A stretch of 64,000 nucleotides of DNA from Candidimonas sp. SYP-B2681. Lineage in GTDB: Bacteria; Pseudomonadota; Gammaproteobacteria; Burkholderiales; Burkholderiaceae_B. Shown here piece after piece: positions 48,058 through 56,731 of the stretch; the first letter of the stretch is position 1, and every line of letters begins with the position of its first letter. The position numbers and the translations under genes are program-made. The DNA is taken from assembly GCF_003971065.1 (NCBI RefSeq), contig NZ_RYDV01000001.1:620001-684000 (forward strand). The letters run 5' to 3'. Below the pieces are notes generated by a model. The model ran no database searches. It was not told the origin of the DNA and worked only from the letters and a program-made list of their open reading frames with translations.

Positions 48058-48507
48058 TTAACTGCCAAGTTTAAGAGCACCTGTCATGACGGCCCAGTGT
48101 CCCGGGAACGAGCAAAAGAAAGTGTAGTCTTCGCCAGCGGCGAGCTTTGACGTATCAAACGTAACGGAGTCAGTTTCACCCCCGCCGATGACTTTGGTGT
48201 GGGCAATGACCCGCGCGTCGTCAGGTTTGACATAGTCCTTGTCCAACCCTGCGGACATGCCATCAGTGGCAACACCTTGCTTGTCTGCCGTTTTAGTAAG
48301 GACCCAATTGTGTCCCATGGCAGCCTTAGGGAGTTTTCCGGTGTGCTTGAGATGTACCGTGTATTTGGTGCAGCTTTTGTCTATCGTCATTTCCTTGGTG
48401 TTGAACTGCATTGCGTCGTTGGCCTCGATTGTGGCTTCACAATTGGCGGCCAGAGCAGGTAGGCTCATGACTGACAACAACGCTGCAAGCGTGACTTTAG
48501 CTAACAT
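48058..48507 (-). CDS. azu: azurin
   Basis: A periplasmic type-1 blue copper protein that carries electrons between respiratory proteins. The ATG at 48507 gives a 20-residue signal ([20 protein letters not shown]) and a 129-residue mature protein starting [10 protein letters not shown]. In mature numbering the copper ligands His46 (MGHNW), Cys112 (FFCSFPGH), His117 and Met121 fall exactly on the azurin positions, and Cys3 and Cys26 can form the usual disulfide. A perfect FNR/ANR box lies about 110 bases upstream, so expression probably rises when oxygen is low. Confidence 0.97.
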   Translation of the reverse strand: MLAKVTLAALLSVMSLPALAANCEATIEANDAMQFNTKEMTIDKSCTKYTVHLKHTGKLPKAAMGHNWVLTKTADKQGVATDGMSAGLDKDYVKPDDARVIAHTKVIGGGETDSVTFDTSKLAAGEDYTFFCSFPGHWAVMTGALKLGS

Positions 48508-48611
48508 AATGGATCTCCCGGGATTGAAACGACAAAAAGAAAACGCGAACGTCGACCTGAGGATAACTATATCGCGTATTGAACGATAAATGCAGAGAGA
48601 CACTTCGATTC

Positions 48612-48625
48612 TTGATCGTTATCAA
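48612..48625. promoter_or_regulatory. FNR/ANR box upstream of azurin
   Basis: TTGATCGTTATCAA is a perfect match to the FNR/ANR consensus TTGAT-N4-ATCAA. A minus-strand TTTATC at 48590-48585 could be the -10 box, which would place the box centre near -41, the standard activating position. Azurin in Pseudomonas aeruginosa is ANR-controlled. The regulator gene is not in the window. Confidence 0.82.
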
Positions 48626-48715
48626 CCTTCTGGACACTTCATAGATGGACTAAGCGGCGAATGCGTGTAGCCGTAGCGTCCGCCCTTAACTCAAGTTGTT
48701 AGATCACGCGCTACC

Positions 48716-48733
48716 AAAACACCCCTCTGGTGT
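48716..48733 (-). terminator. small intrinsic terminator candidate after the second Bug gene
   Basis: On the minus strand ACACC-AGAGG-GGTGT is followed by TTT. It starts about 40 bases after the stop of the Bug-family gene. The stem is only 5 pairs, so this is weak. Confidence 0.4.
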
Positions 48734-48771
48734 CAGCAAGGGGGCCTTGGAGTCACTACGGCCGTTATCAA

Positions 48772-49776
48772 TTACTGGAGCGTTACACCTGCAGCTTTCA
48801 CGACCTCAGCCCATTTCAGACGATTTTGATGCACTGTTTCACGGAACTTTTCGGGTGACGACGTGTGAATCCTGTTGCCCGTTGCAGTAAGTCGGTCTGC
48901 CACTTCGGGTAATTGCAAAGCCTGAGTCGCTGCAGCGTTTATTTTGTTGACGACGGCAGGATCCATATCCTTGGGTCCGAACAGACCAAACCAAATGAAG
49001 CTGTCAAACCCAGGGAGGCCCGACTCGGCGATGGTCGGGACCTCTTTGACCACGTCAATCCGCTCGGCGGTAGATACGCCCAGCAACCGTACCGTTCCGG
49101 CCTTGTATTGCCCCAATACCGTTTGCACCTGATTAAAGATGCAGCAAGTCTCGCCTTTCACGACAGACTGCAATGCTTCCGGTCCGCCTTTGTACGGCAC
49201 GTGCACCATCTTCAGGCCGGCACGCGCATTGAACTCTTCAAAGGCCAATTGAACGCCAGTGCCCACCCCCGTCGAGGCAAAGTAGTATTTTCCTGGATTG
49301 GCTTTTACCTCGGAAATAAACTCGGCTACCGAGCTGACGTTGATCACATTCGGATTGATAGTCAGGACGTTGGAGACATCGATAAGTGGTGCAATAGGGG
49401 TGAAGTCCTTCTCGACATCAAAAGGCAGGGAGTTGTAGATTGCTGGATTAATTCCATGAGTCGCCGCTGTACCGAGCAAGATCGTATAGCCATCAGGCTT
49501 GGCTCGGGCCACCAGCCCAGAGGCCAGGTTACCGCCTGCGCCAGACCGATAATCGATCACAACCGGCACACCCAGCGCTTTTTCGAGCGGCCCTTGAATG
49601 CCACGAGCAATAACGTCTACCCCTGAACCCGCTGGAAAGCCCATGAGCAAAGTAATGGGTCTTTCGGGCCATTCAGCGGCAACGCTGATATTGGACACCA
49701 GTGAAGCAGACCCAAGCACTGCGGCGCTCGATATCTGCAGAACGTAGCGACGAATCTTTTTTATTGATACAAACAT
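48772..49776 (-). CDS. Bug/TctC-family periplasmic solute-binding protein
   Basis: A 334-residue binding protein of the same family as the one at 41308. The ATG at 49776 gives a signal with a basic n-region (MFVSIKKIRRYVLQI) and a hydrophobic core ending ISVAAEWPERP; ATG codons at 49806 and 49830 are possible alternatives. The mature segments WPERPITLLMGFPAGSGVDV and IDYRSGAGGNLASGLVARAK are typical. No enzyme, regulator or transporter operon adjoins it, so its ligand is unknown. Confidence 0.92.
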   Translation of the reverse strand: MFVSIKKIRRYVLQISSAAVLGSASLVSNISVAAEWPERPITLLMGFPAGSGVDVIARGIQGPLEKALGVPVVIDYRSGAGGNLASGLVARAKPDGYTILLGTAATHGINPAIYNSLPFDVEKDFTPIAPLIDVSNVLTINPNVINVSSVAEFISEVKANPGKYYFASTGVGTGVQLAFEEFNARAGLKMVHVPYKGGPEALQSVVKGETCCIFNQVQTVLGQYKAGTVRLLGVSTAERIDVVKEVPTIAESGLPGFDSFIWFGLFGPKDMDPAVVNKINAAATQALQLPEVADRLTATGNRIHTSSPEKFRETVHQNRLKWAEVVKAAGVTLQ

Positions 49777-49989
49777 TTTTGCTCTTGCTAAGTTAAACCG
49801 ATACATTAACAGCGGCGGGGGCAAGAACATAAGACTTATCGGCTACGTGCATATAACTGAAAGGCATATAACCGGCGCGCAATAAAACTGCTTCATTGGC
49901 GCTCGATCAAAGTTATGGCTCTGCAACATCGCAGCAGGCGATGCATGCGCAGAGCCACCCGGACACAGGACCAAACGGCAGGGGCACCA

Positions 49990-50724
49990 ATGATAGACAT
50001 CAAGCACGTCAGCAAATGGTATGGGCCGACGCAAGTATTGAACGACTGCACCATGTCGGTTTCGAAAGGCGAGGTCGTGGTGGTATGCGGCCCCTCGGGA
50101 TCCGGCAAATCAACCCTGATAAAGACGGTGAACGGACTTGAACCATTTCAAGAAGGCGAGATCATCGTCGACGGAATTTCCGTCGGCGCCAGGGACACTA
50201 ACCTGCCTCAACTACGTGCACGCATTGGTATGGTGTTCCAGAGTTTCGAGCTTTTCCCTCATCTGTCCGTGACGCAGAATTTGGTATTGGCGCAGGTCAA
50301 GGTACTAGGGCGCGGCCCATCCGAGGCCGTTGCGCGAGCGACGGCTTTGCTCAAGAGAGTGGGGCTACAGGCCTATCAGGATCGATTTCCAAGCCAGCTA
50401 TCGGGAGGACAACAGCAACGCGTGGCGATTGCCCGGGCATTGGCCATGGATCCGATCGCGATGCTGTTTGACGAGCCCACATCCGCCCTCGACCCCGAAA
50501 TGGTTAACGAGGTACTAGACGTCATCGTAGACTTGGCCAGCGAAGGCATGACCATGATGGTAGTGACCCACGAAATGGGCTTCGCCCGAAAGGTTGCCGA
50601 TCGGGTCATATTTATGGACCTTGGTGCCATCGTTGAAGACACCAGCAGCGAAGAGTTTTTTGGCGATCCTGAGGCACGAACCGAACGCGCGCAGCAGTTC
50701 TTATCAAAAATTCTTCATCATTAA
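49990..50724 (+). CDS. amino-acid ABC transporter ATPase (GltL/GlnQ family), orphan
   Basis: A 244-residue ATPase of the polar amino-acid uptake group. The start at 49990 ([20 protein letters not shown]) is standard for the family; longer readings are not conserved. Walker [19 protein letters not shown], signature [19 protein letters not shown], Walker [15 protein letters not shown] and the switch [16 protein letters not shown] are all intact. It is closest in character to GltL. No permease or binding-protein gene is next to it, which is unusual, because these genes normally sit at the end of gltIJKL. Confidence 0.92.
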   Translation: MIDIKHVSKWYGPTQVLNDCTMSVSKGEVVVVCGPSGSGKSTLIKTVNGLEPFQEGEIIVDGISVGARDTNLPQLRARIGMVFQSFELFPHLSVTQNLVLAQVKVLGRGPSEAVARATALLKRVGLQAYQDRFPSQLSGGQQQRVAIARALAMDPIAMLFDEPTSALDPEMVNEVLDVIVDLASEGMTMMVVTHEMGFARKVADRVIFMDLGAIVEDTSSEEFFGDPEARTERAQQFLSKILHH

Positions 50725-50796
50725 GCCGGCGTGAAACAACTAATGACATCTGGACATATAATTCAGAACTGAACTGGCAAGCGCTGGTAGAACGCG

Positions 50797-51936
50797 ATGC
50801 CAAGAATCCTTGCGCCCGGACACACGGTGCAAGCATATGACGCAACTACAATGAGGCATGGAATAGCAATGGCCCCGGCTCGAAATATTGTCGCCTCGAT
50901 TCAGGCCGATAGCACTCTGGTTCTTAAGCTTCAATACGAAATCGCTACTATTCTGGCACGTTCGGGAAACATCCAAGCGGCGCTCTCAGAGGTCTTAAAC
51001 AAAATCGCCAGCAGCGGCGGCTGGGACATAGGCATCGCCTGGATTGTCAATGATGGGTTTCCAAGTTATCAATGCGAATGGCATAAGCAATCTCTCGACG
51101 TTTCTGACTTCGTGGACGAAAGCCGCAGCGCGTCTTTCAATGAGGACCGCGGATTGCCAGGTGCTGTCCTGGATTCCGCAGCGCTTGTATGGATAGACGA
51201 TCTCCGTAAAGACTGCCGCTTCTCGTCACGAGAAGCGGCGCTTGCCCTGCAATTGCGAAACGCCATGGCATTTCCGCTTTGTTGCGGTGGGACGATATAC
51301 GGGGTGATCGAACTTTTCCGTACATCGATCAATGAGCTCGACAGAAACGCGCACAACGTATTTAACGCTATCAGCAACGATGTAGGGCAGTTTCTGCAAG
51401 CACGCCGCATGTACGAAGAACGCCTTGAAAAGTCTGCTCTGCATGATCCACTTACCGGCCTGGCAAACCGGGCACTGCTCGTCGAACGAGGCAACAGGGC
51501 GCTTTTACTTGCCGAACGCAATGGTGACAACATTGCCTTGCTGTCGATCGGTCTGGATTTCTTTACTTCCATAAATGATACTTACGGTTATGAGGTGGGC
51601 GATCAGCTGTTGACTCTTTTTGCCGAACGGCTAAGTGTGACTGTCCGAGCATCCGACACGGTCGCGCGGATCGAAAGCGATACATTCGCCGTTCTGATCC
51701 CCAGAATTGATCAAGCGGATACTGCGCTGATCGTGGCGCAGAAAATTTCGGGCCAGATGGCCATGCCATTCCAGTTGGAAGGTCTCGACATTGTTTTAGG
51801 TATGAGCATCGGGGTTTCGCGCTATCCCCAAGACGGACTGGATATGCCAACCTTGTTGCATAGTGCAGGCGAGGCTCTGCACAAGGCTAAACTAGCCGGC
51901 CGAAGTAATTGCGTCGTGTGCAGCAAACCAGAATAG
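50797..51936 (+). CDS. GAF-GGDEF protein with degenerate active site
   Basis: A 379-residue protein; the start is uncertain, with ATG codons at 50797, 50851 and 50869. Residues about 45-200 form a GAF sensor domain (GWDIGIAWIVND, AMAFPLCCGGTIYGVIELF). After a helix (FLQARRMYEERLEKSALHDP) comes a GGDEF domain with LTGLANRALLVERGNRALLL. The signature loop that should read RxGGDEF is RIESDTFAVLI, and the nearby metal/guanine segment reads GLDFFTSINDTYGYEVGDQLL-like with Tyr for the usual His. It probably cannot make c-di-GMP and may be a receptor or scaffold. No EAL domain. Confidence 0.88.
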   Translation: MPRILAPGHTVQAYDATTMRHGIAMAPARNIVASIQADSTLVLKLQYEIATILARSGNIQAALSEVLNKIASSGGWDIGIAWIVNDGFPSYQCEWHKQSLDVSDFVDESRSASFNEDRGLPGAVLDSAALVWIDDLRKDCRFSSREAALALQLRNAMAFPLCCGGTIYGVIELFRTSINELDRNAHNVFNAISNDVGQFLQARRMYEERLEKSALHDPLTGLANRALLVERGNRALLLAERNGDNIALLSIGLDFFTSINDTYGYEVGDQLLTLFAERLSVTVRASDTVARIESDTFAVLIPRIDQADTALIVAQKISGQMAMPFQLEGLDIVLGMSIGVSRYPQDGLDMPTLLHSAGEALHKAKLAGRSNCVVCSKPE

Positions 51937-51957
51937 GGCACGAGCAAAGAAACAAGG

Positions 51958-52953
51958 TTATAAAGCCGGCGCCTCAAGCCAATGCAGACTGAACCTGTTG
52001 TCGTCATCTGTCCACACTGTGGCTGGCTGGAACCCGGCCTTTTTCGCAAGCGCTTGAAGACCGGCGATGGTGAATTTATACGAATTTTCAGTATGTATGG
52101 TTTCACCTTCGGTGAAGACGAAGTACTGATCGCCGACACGCACTTGTTGAGCGCATCGGCTCATTAGATGCATTTCGATGCGCTGTGCCGGAGCATTATA
52201 AAAGGCGCTGTGATAGAACTGCTCAATATCAAAGTTTGCACATAGTTCTCGGTTGGCGCGAACCAGCAAATTAAGATTAAAAGAGGCCGTAACGCCTTTA
52301 GAGTCGTTGTAGGCAGCATGTAATAGCGAAGGGTCCTTTACAAGATCAACGCCAATTAGCAAAGCTCCGCCCTGTAACACTTTGGCAGCTTTCTTCAAGA
52401 ATGCCAATGCTTCTAAGGGACTTAAGTTTCCTATTGTTGAGCCGGGGAAAAACCCGATACGTCTCGCTGCGTTAACCGCCATGTCGGGCAGGCTCAGGGC
52501 GCCGGTATAATCTGCCACCACAGGCATAACCGGCAATTTCGGATAAATGCGTTGCAGCGCGCGAGCCGATGCGGCAAGATGGGCTCCAGAAATATCAACC
52601 GGTAGATACCGGGCAGGCGCGCGTATCGCATCCAGTAGAATGCGTATTTTTTGCATCGACCCCGCACCAAACTCCACTATTTCCGCGCGACGACCGATCT
52701 GTTTGGCAATGTCGCGTGCGTGCTTTGTAAGCAAGGAAATTTCAGTTCGCGTGGGGTAGTATTCTTTCAACTCGCAAATACGGTCGAACAGGGCAGAACC
52801 TGTTTCATCATAGAAGTATTTCGGGGATAAACAGCGAGGCCTTATCGCCAGGGCCGACATCAGGTCATTCCCAAAATTATCAATAAGAGCTGAGTTCTCC
52901 AACTCGGCGGTGAAGGCCAAAGCAGTTCGAGCTAAACTTTTTACTGTCATCAT
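51958..52953 (-). CDS. egtD: L-histidine N-alpha-methyltransferase
   Basis: It trimethylates histidine to hercynine using S-adenosylmethionine, the first step of ergothioneine synthesis. The 331-residue protein has YFYDETGSALFDRICELKEY, the cofactor motif IVEFGAGSMQKIRILLDAI, and FFPGSTIGNLSPLEAL, the family signature. Its ATG overlaps the end of egtB by four bases, so the two are co-translated. It converges with the GAF-GGDEF gene. Confidence 0.95.
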   Translation of the reverse strand: MMTVKSLARTALAFTAELENSALIDNFGNDLMSALAIRPRCLSPKYFYDETGSALFDRICELKEYYPTRTEISLLTKHARDIAKQIGRRAEIVEFGAGSMQKIRILLDAIRAPARYLPVDISGAHLAASARALQRIYPKLPVMPVVADYTGALSLPDMAVNAARRIGFFPGSTIGNLSPLEALAFLKKAAKVLQGGALLIGVDLVKDPSLLHAAYNDSKGVTASFNLNLLVRANRELCANFDIEQFYHSAFYNAPAQRIEMHLMSRCAQQVRVGDQYFVFTEGETIHTENSYKFTIAGLQALAKKAGFQPATVWTDDDNRFSLHWLEAPAL

Positions 52954-54224
52954 TTAAGATCGCTAGCCAAGCGCAGACCCGAAAACTGCCAGCGCGCGTT
53001 GGGTGGGAAGAAATTTCTGTAGCTCGGTCGAGTATGGCCCGCCGGGGTGGCGTAACTACTTCCTCGCAAAACCAGTTGCCCGACCATAAATTTGCCGTTG
53101 TATTCTCCTACGGCTCCAGCGGAAGGACGAAAACCGGGATAAGGATCATAGGAAGATCGGGTCCACTGCCACGCATAGCCTGCCATTTGCCTCATGCGCA
53201 TGTCCGTCGCAGAGTTCTCCCATTCGAACTCAGTGGGCAATCGCGCGCCAGCCCATTCCGCATAGGCGGCCGCCTCGTAGAAGCTGATATTCGTAACGGG
53301 TGCCGAGGGAACCATTGCCTGCAGACCGTGGAGTCCGAATACCTGCCAGTGGGGGCTGGCACCAGGGCCTTCGTCTTCTATCCAATACTCGGGAGACTGC
53401 AAGCCCTGGGACTGTACCGCCGCCCACCCATCGGAGAGCCACAAGGAAGGCCGGCGATAACCGCCGTCCTCGATGAATTCGGCGAATTCACCGCAAGTTA
53501 CCAACCGATCTGCAAGTTGATAAGGCCGCAATAACACCTCATGGCGCGGAGTCTCGTTGTCGAAAGCAAATTCGTCCAGAGCCTGGGCATCATGGCCTAT
53601 TAAGATCACCCCCCCCGGATACTGTTGCCACTTGATCGCAGGGGCCGCACTCGCCCGAGCAGGTATCAACAAATGAGCAATATCGCCCGTCTGGTATGCG
53701 GGATGTAGGGGATTGCACCAAAGAACATGCAGGATATCCGTTAGCATCAACTCTTGATGCTGTTGTTCATGATGCAAGCCTAACTGCCCTAATGAAAAAA
53801 TCTGGTGCCATTGTTTTTCATCACAATTTTCGATTAACACCCGCATCGCCGCATCGACGTAAGCGCGATACTCGTGAATGTCGTCCAATGAGGGCCGTGT
53901 CAGCAAGCCGCGCTGCGGACGCGGATGACGCGGACCTAGGGCTTCGTAATACGAATTGAACAGGTAAAAGTAGTGCTCATCGAACGGCTGATAAGCCGGC
54001 AGGAACGGACGCAATAACATCGCCTCGAAGAACCATGTCGTATGTGCAAGGTGCCATTTTGTCGGGCTAACATCTGGCATCGATTGCACACACTGGTCTT
54101 CTGCGGATAAAGGCGCTGCGCGCTCAAGGCTGTGCGCTCGCACTTCGCCATATTGGTGAAGCAGGATTTGACGAGACGCGTCGTTCCAGCCTATGTCTAA
54201 AGCACTCTGCAAGTTTGCTGTCAT
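52950..54224 (-). CDS. egtB: ergothioneine biosynthesis sulfoxide synthase EgtB
   Basis: A non-haem iron enzyme that joins hercynine to a sulfur donor (gamma-glutamylcysteine or cysteine) with O2. Of 424 residues, about 1-165 form the DinB-like domain: His61 in WHLAHTTWFFE and the HX3HXE motif at His152-His156-Glu158 (HHEQQHQELM) provide the iron ligands. Residues about 190-424 form the FGE-sulfatase domain, with EYAEWAGARLPTEFEWE-like sequence and FSGLRLASD at the end. It is first in the egtB-egtD operon. No egtA, egtC or egtE is nearby. Confidence 0.95.
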   Translation of the reverse strand: MTANLQSALDIGWNDASRQILLHQYGEVRAHSLERAAPLSAEDQCVQSMPDVSPTKWHLAHTTWFFEAMLLRPFLPAYQPFDEHYFYLFNSYYEALGPRHPRPQRGLLTRPSLDDIHEYRAYVDAAMRVLIENCDEKQWHQIFSLGQLGLHHEQQHQELMLTDILHVLWCNPLHPAYQTGDIAHLLIPARASAAPAIKWQQYPGGVILIGHDAQALDEFAFDNETPRHEVLLRPYQLADRLVTCGEFAEFIEDGGYRRPSLWLSDGWAAVQSQGLQSPEYWIEDEGPGASPHWQVFGLHGLQAMVPSAPVTNISFYEAAAYAEWAGARLPTEFEWENSATDMRMRQMAGYAWQWTRSSYDPYPGFRPSAGAVGEYNGKFMVGQLVLRGSSYATPAGHTRPSYRNFFPPNARWQFSGLRLASDLK

Positions 54225-54318
54225 GAAGTTTCATCCAGCAAGTGACGTGCCTCCCAACAGACAAAAACACTTCCGACCCTAAAAGATCAAGGCCGGAACT
54301 ACCGGTAAACGCTGGTAG

Positions 54319-54981
54319 CTATTGATTTTTTTCGTTTAACGTGGCGATTAGCCCGTCGATGCCACTTTGATTGATTTGCTGGGTAAATTGATTTCGGTAT
54401 GTCTGGATCAACCAAATTCCTTCAACGTTGACGTCGTAAATTTTCCATCCTTCCGATGTTTTCTCCAATCGGTAGTCCACGGCAACTGCCGGGCCATTGC
54501 GCCGTATAAACGTGGAACGCACTACGACGTCGTTCGCATTCGGATCACCGCGGAACGGCAAAGTCTGCAAGCGATCGATCTGGTCAACATCTGCCAGTGC
54601 TCCACCATAAGTGCGGAGCAAAGTCCCTCTGAATGCCGCAACGAGATCCTTGCGCTGTTGTGGTGTCGCTTTTCGCCAATGGGGGCCCGCAGCCAATCGA
54701 GTCGTTTTTTCAAAATTGACGTAAGGCAGCAGATAGTGATCAACCAGTTCATTGATCCTGCGAAGGTCCCCCTGTTTCGCGGCCGAATCCTGTCGAACAG
54801 CATTCAGCGCATTATTCCCAATGCTCTGCACAAAGTCGTTTGCTGACGCATGCGGATCAACAACCGCCTCTGCGTGGCTTACCCCTGCAATACCTGCAAG
54901 AGCGAGGCCAAGCCATAAAACTACGATAGAAAGGAAACCATTGACGTTGCCGTAGATACTCAAAAATAGAGGGGGTCTCAT
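54319..54981 (-). CDS. MlaC/Ttg2D-family phospholipid-binding periplasmic protein
   Basis: A 220-residue exported protein. The ATG at 54981 is preceded by AAGGAG at good spacing, so the five codons before it are excluded. The signal is long (hydrophobic core FLSIVVLWLGLALAGIAG, cleavage near SHA). The mature sequence matches MlaC: LLPYVNFEKTTRLAAGPHWR, TPQQRKDLVAAFRGTLLRTY, VDYRLEKTSEGWKIYDVNVE and YRNQFTQQINQSG. MlaC shuttles phospholipids between the outer membrane and the MlaFEDB complex. No other mla gene is present here, so this is an orphan copy. Confidence 0.9.
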   Translation of the reverse strand: MRPPLFLSIYGNVNGFLSIVVLWLGLALAGIAGVSHAEAVVDPHASANDFVQSIGNNALNAVRQDSAAKQGDLRRINELVDHYLLPYVNFEKTTRLAAGPHWRKATPQQRKDLVAAFRGTLLRTYGGALADVDQIDRLQTLPFRGDPNANDVVVRSTFIRRNGPAVAVDYRLEKTSEGWKIYDVNVEGIWLIQTYRNQFTQQINQSGIDGLIATLNEKNQ

Positions 54982-55154
54982 GGTGCGCTCCTTCATGTGT
55001 GCCTATTCCATCGAATTCTCGCCGCTTAAGAATGTGTGATAGCACGGTGCGATCCCGGCCAGCAAGTAAAATTTCGCTGTCGCTGACCCCGGCTCAACAC
55101 GTGCAAAAAGCGGCAAGCGGCTGGCGAAAAAAGATAAGAAACGTGTTGCGTTCG

Positions 55155-56519
55155 CTATGGCGATGGCGAGATACCCACGCGCTGGGCGAAGGCAATGGCT
55201 GGGATCCCAACCAGAAGCACCAGCAACCCCACAATCGCCCACGCACCTGCGTAGAGCGTGCTTGCCCACATTAGGCCTGCACAGGTCAATGCGAATAGCA
55301 CCGGTGTGAACGGGTACAGAGGCGTTTTAAACGGACGCACATGTCCAGGATCGATTCGGCGCAGACGCCACACCGACAACGCCACCAACATCATAAACAG
55401 CCAAAACACGGGGGCTGTATAGGCGACCATTGCCTGCACGCCATTGTCGGAAAGGGCACCGAACAAGATCAGCGCCAGTGTGATGGCGCATTGGAGTAGT
55501 AAAGCTCGCACCGGTGTCTGCCCGCGCGCGCTCCATACTCCTAGCGCTCGTAGGCAGGGCAGATCTCGACCTAGGGCGTAATACACCCGGGCGCCCGTCA
55601 TGATGGTGCCATTGATAGTGCTGATTGCAGTACAGCAAATTAGGATGCTAAGGGCAACGGCTGCGTAAGGGCCTGCCGTCAAGCGCATCACGTCGGCGCC
55701 GATCGCCTGACTTTGGCGCAAGCCTTGTATTCCGAATAGCTCAAGGAACGTAAGGTTTATCAGTAAATAAACAACAGTGACGATAAGACAGCCTACCACT
55801 AGCACGCGCCGCAAATCCCTCGCGGGATTACGCATTTCGGAAGATAAATACGCCGTTTCGTTCCAACCGCCGTAGGTCAGTAAGACGAACACCATACCCA
55901 TCCCAAGCCCGCCAAGCCAACCTGCATTAGCCGTGTTCTGAACTGGTGTCACCACAAGCGGCTCGGTGTCTGCCCACAGACCTGCCAGCACGACTGCACC
56001 TAGGGCAGCCACGGTCAGGGTCGTGAATATCAATTGCATCTGTTTTGATTCGCGTGTTCCCCGGATGTTGAGCGCGGTCATTACCATTACGCCCAATGCA
56101 GCGTGAATCGAACTCCCATGGATCCCAAGACCGACCAACTGCTGGGCGTAATCGCCATAGATGAAGGCCACTGCTGCGATGGCCCCTGTCTGGATGACAG
56201 TGCAACGAGCCCACGCAAAAAGCAGCCCGATTCGTAAGCCCCATGCTCGGCTTAAATAGTGGTATTCGCCGCCAGCAGATGGATAGGCGGAACCTAGTTC
56301 GGCATAGCAAAGTGCCCCGGCCAGCATGATCAGGCCACCTGCGGCCCATAACCCCATATAGACAGCCGGAGAATCAGTGTATTGGGCTACCAACGGAGGG
56401 AATCCGAAAATTCCGATGCCTATGACGACGCCGACCAATACTGCAACGCCATCCAGGACTGTCAGGTTTCCTTTTTGTGGTTTAGGCGTGGGAATTTCGC
56501 TGGCGGCATCAGTAGTCAT
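55155..56519 (-). CDS. APC-superfamily amino acid permease
   Basis: An inner-membrane transporter of 454 residues with twelve predicted membrane segments. The first segment reads VAVLVGVVIGIGIFGFPPLV, the unwound glycine-rich substrate site typical of APC carriers, and YAELGSAYPSAGGEYHYLSR is the conserved loop after segment 2. Later, YGGWNETAYLSSEMRNPARD is also characteristic. It probably carries an amino acid or amine, perhaps in exchange mode as in the LAT group; the substrate is unknown. It is transcribed away from the methyltransferase gene. Confidence 0.9.
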   Translation of the reverse strand: MTTDAASEIPTPKPQKGNLTVLDGVAVLVGVVIGIGIFGFPPLVAQYTDSPAVYMGLWAAGGLIMLAGALCYAELGSAYPSAGGEYHYLSRAWGLRIGLLFAWARCTVIQTGAIAAVAFIYGDYAQQLVGLGIHGSSIHAALGVMVMTALNIRGTRESKQMQLIFTTLTVAALGAVVLAGLWADTEPLVVTPVQNTANAGWLGGLGMGMVFVLLTYGGWNETAYLSSEMRNPARDLRRVLVVGCLIVTVVYLLINLTFLELFGIQGLRQSQAIGADVMRLTAGPYAAVALSILICCTAISTINGTIMTGARVYYALGRDLPCLRALGVWSARGQTPVRALLLQCAITLALILFGALSDNGVQAMVAYTAPVFWLFMMLVALSVWRLRRIDPGHVRPFKTPLYPFTPVLFALTCAGLMWASTLYAGAWAIVGLLVLLVGIPAIAFAQRVGISPSP

Positions 56520-56731
56520 GCATTTTCCCCATTGGCATACAAGTTGCTGCGCTTCTAAACTTAGACAGCGGTTTCTTTGTCATGCTGCAAGCCCCAATTT
56601 TGGTTAGAGCAGTGCTGACGGTATGACTGTACAACGCGGTTGGAAGGGTTTATGGATTATGGAGCATGTGAGCGGAAGCGGGCAACAAATTGGGCGCAGA
56701 TTTTTCCCCACCATTCAACAAGAAGACCATT

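Noticed and set aside
48913-49626. A 237-codon open frame on the plus strand, opposite the second Bug gene
   Set aside because: It lies entirely inside a well-supported gene on the other strand and has no domain.
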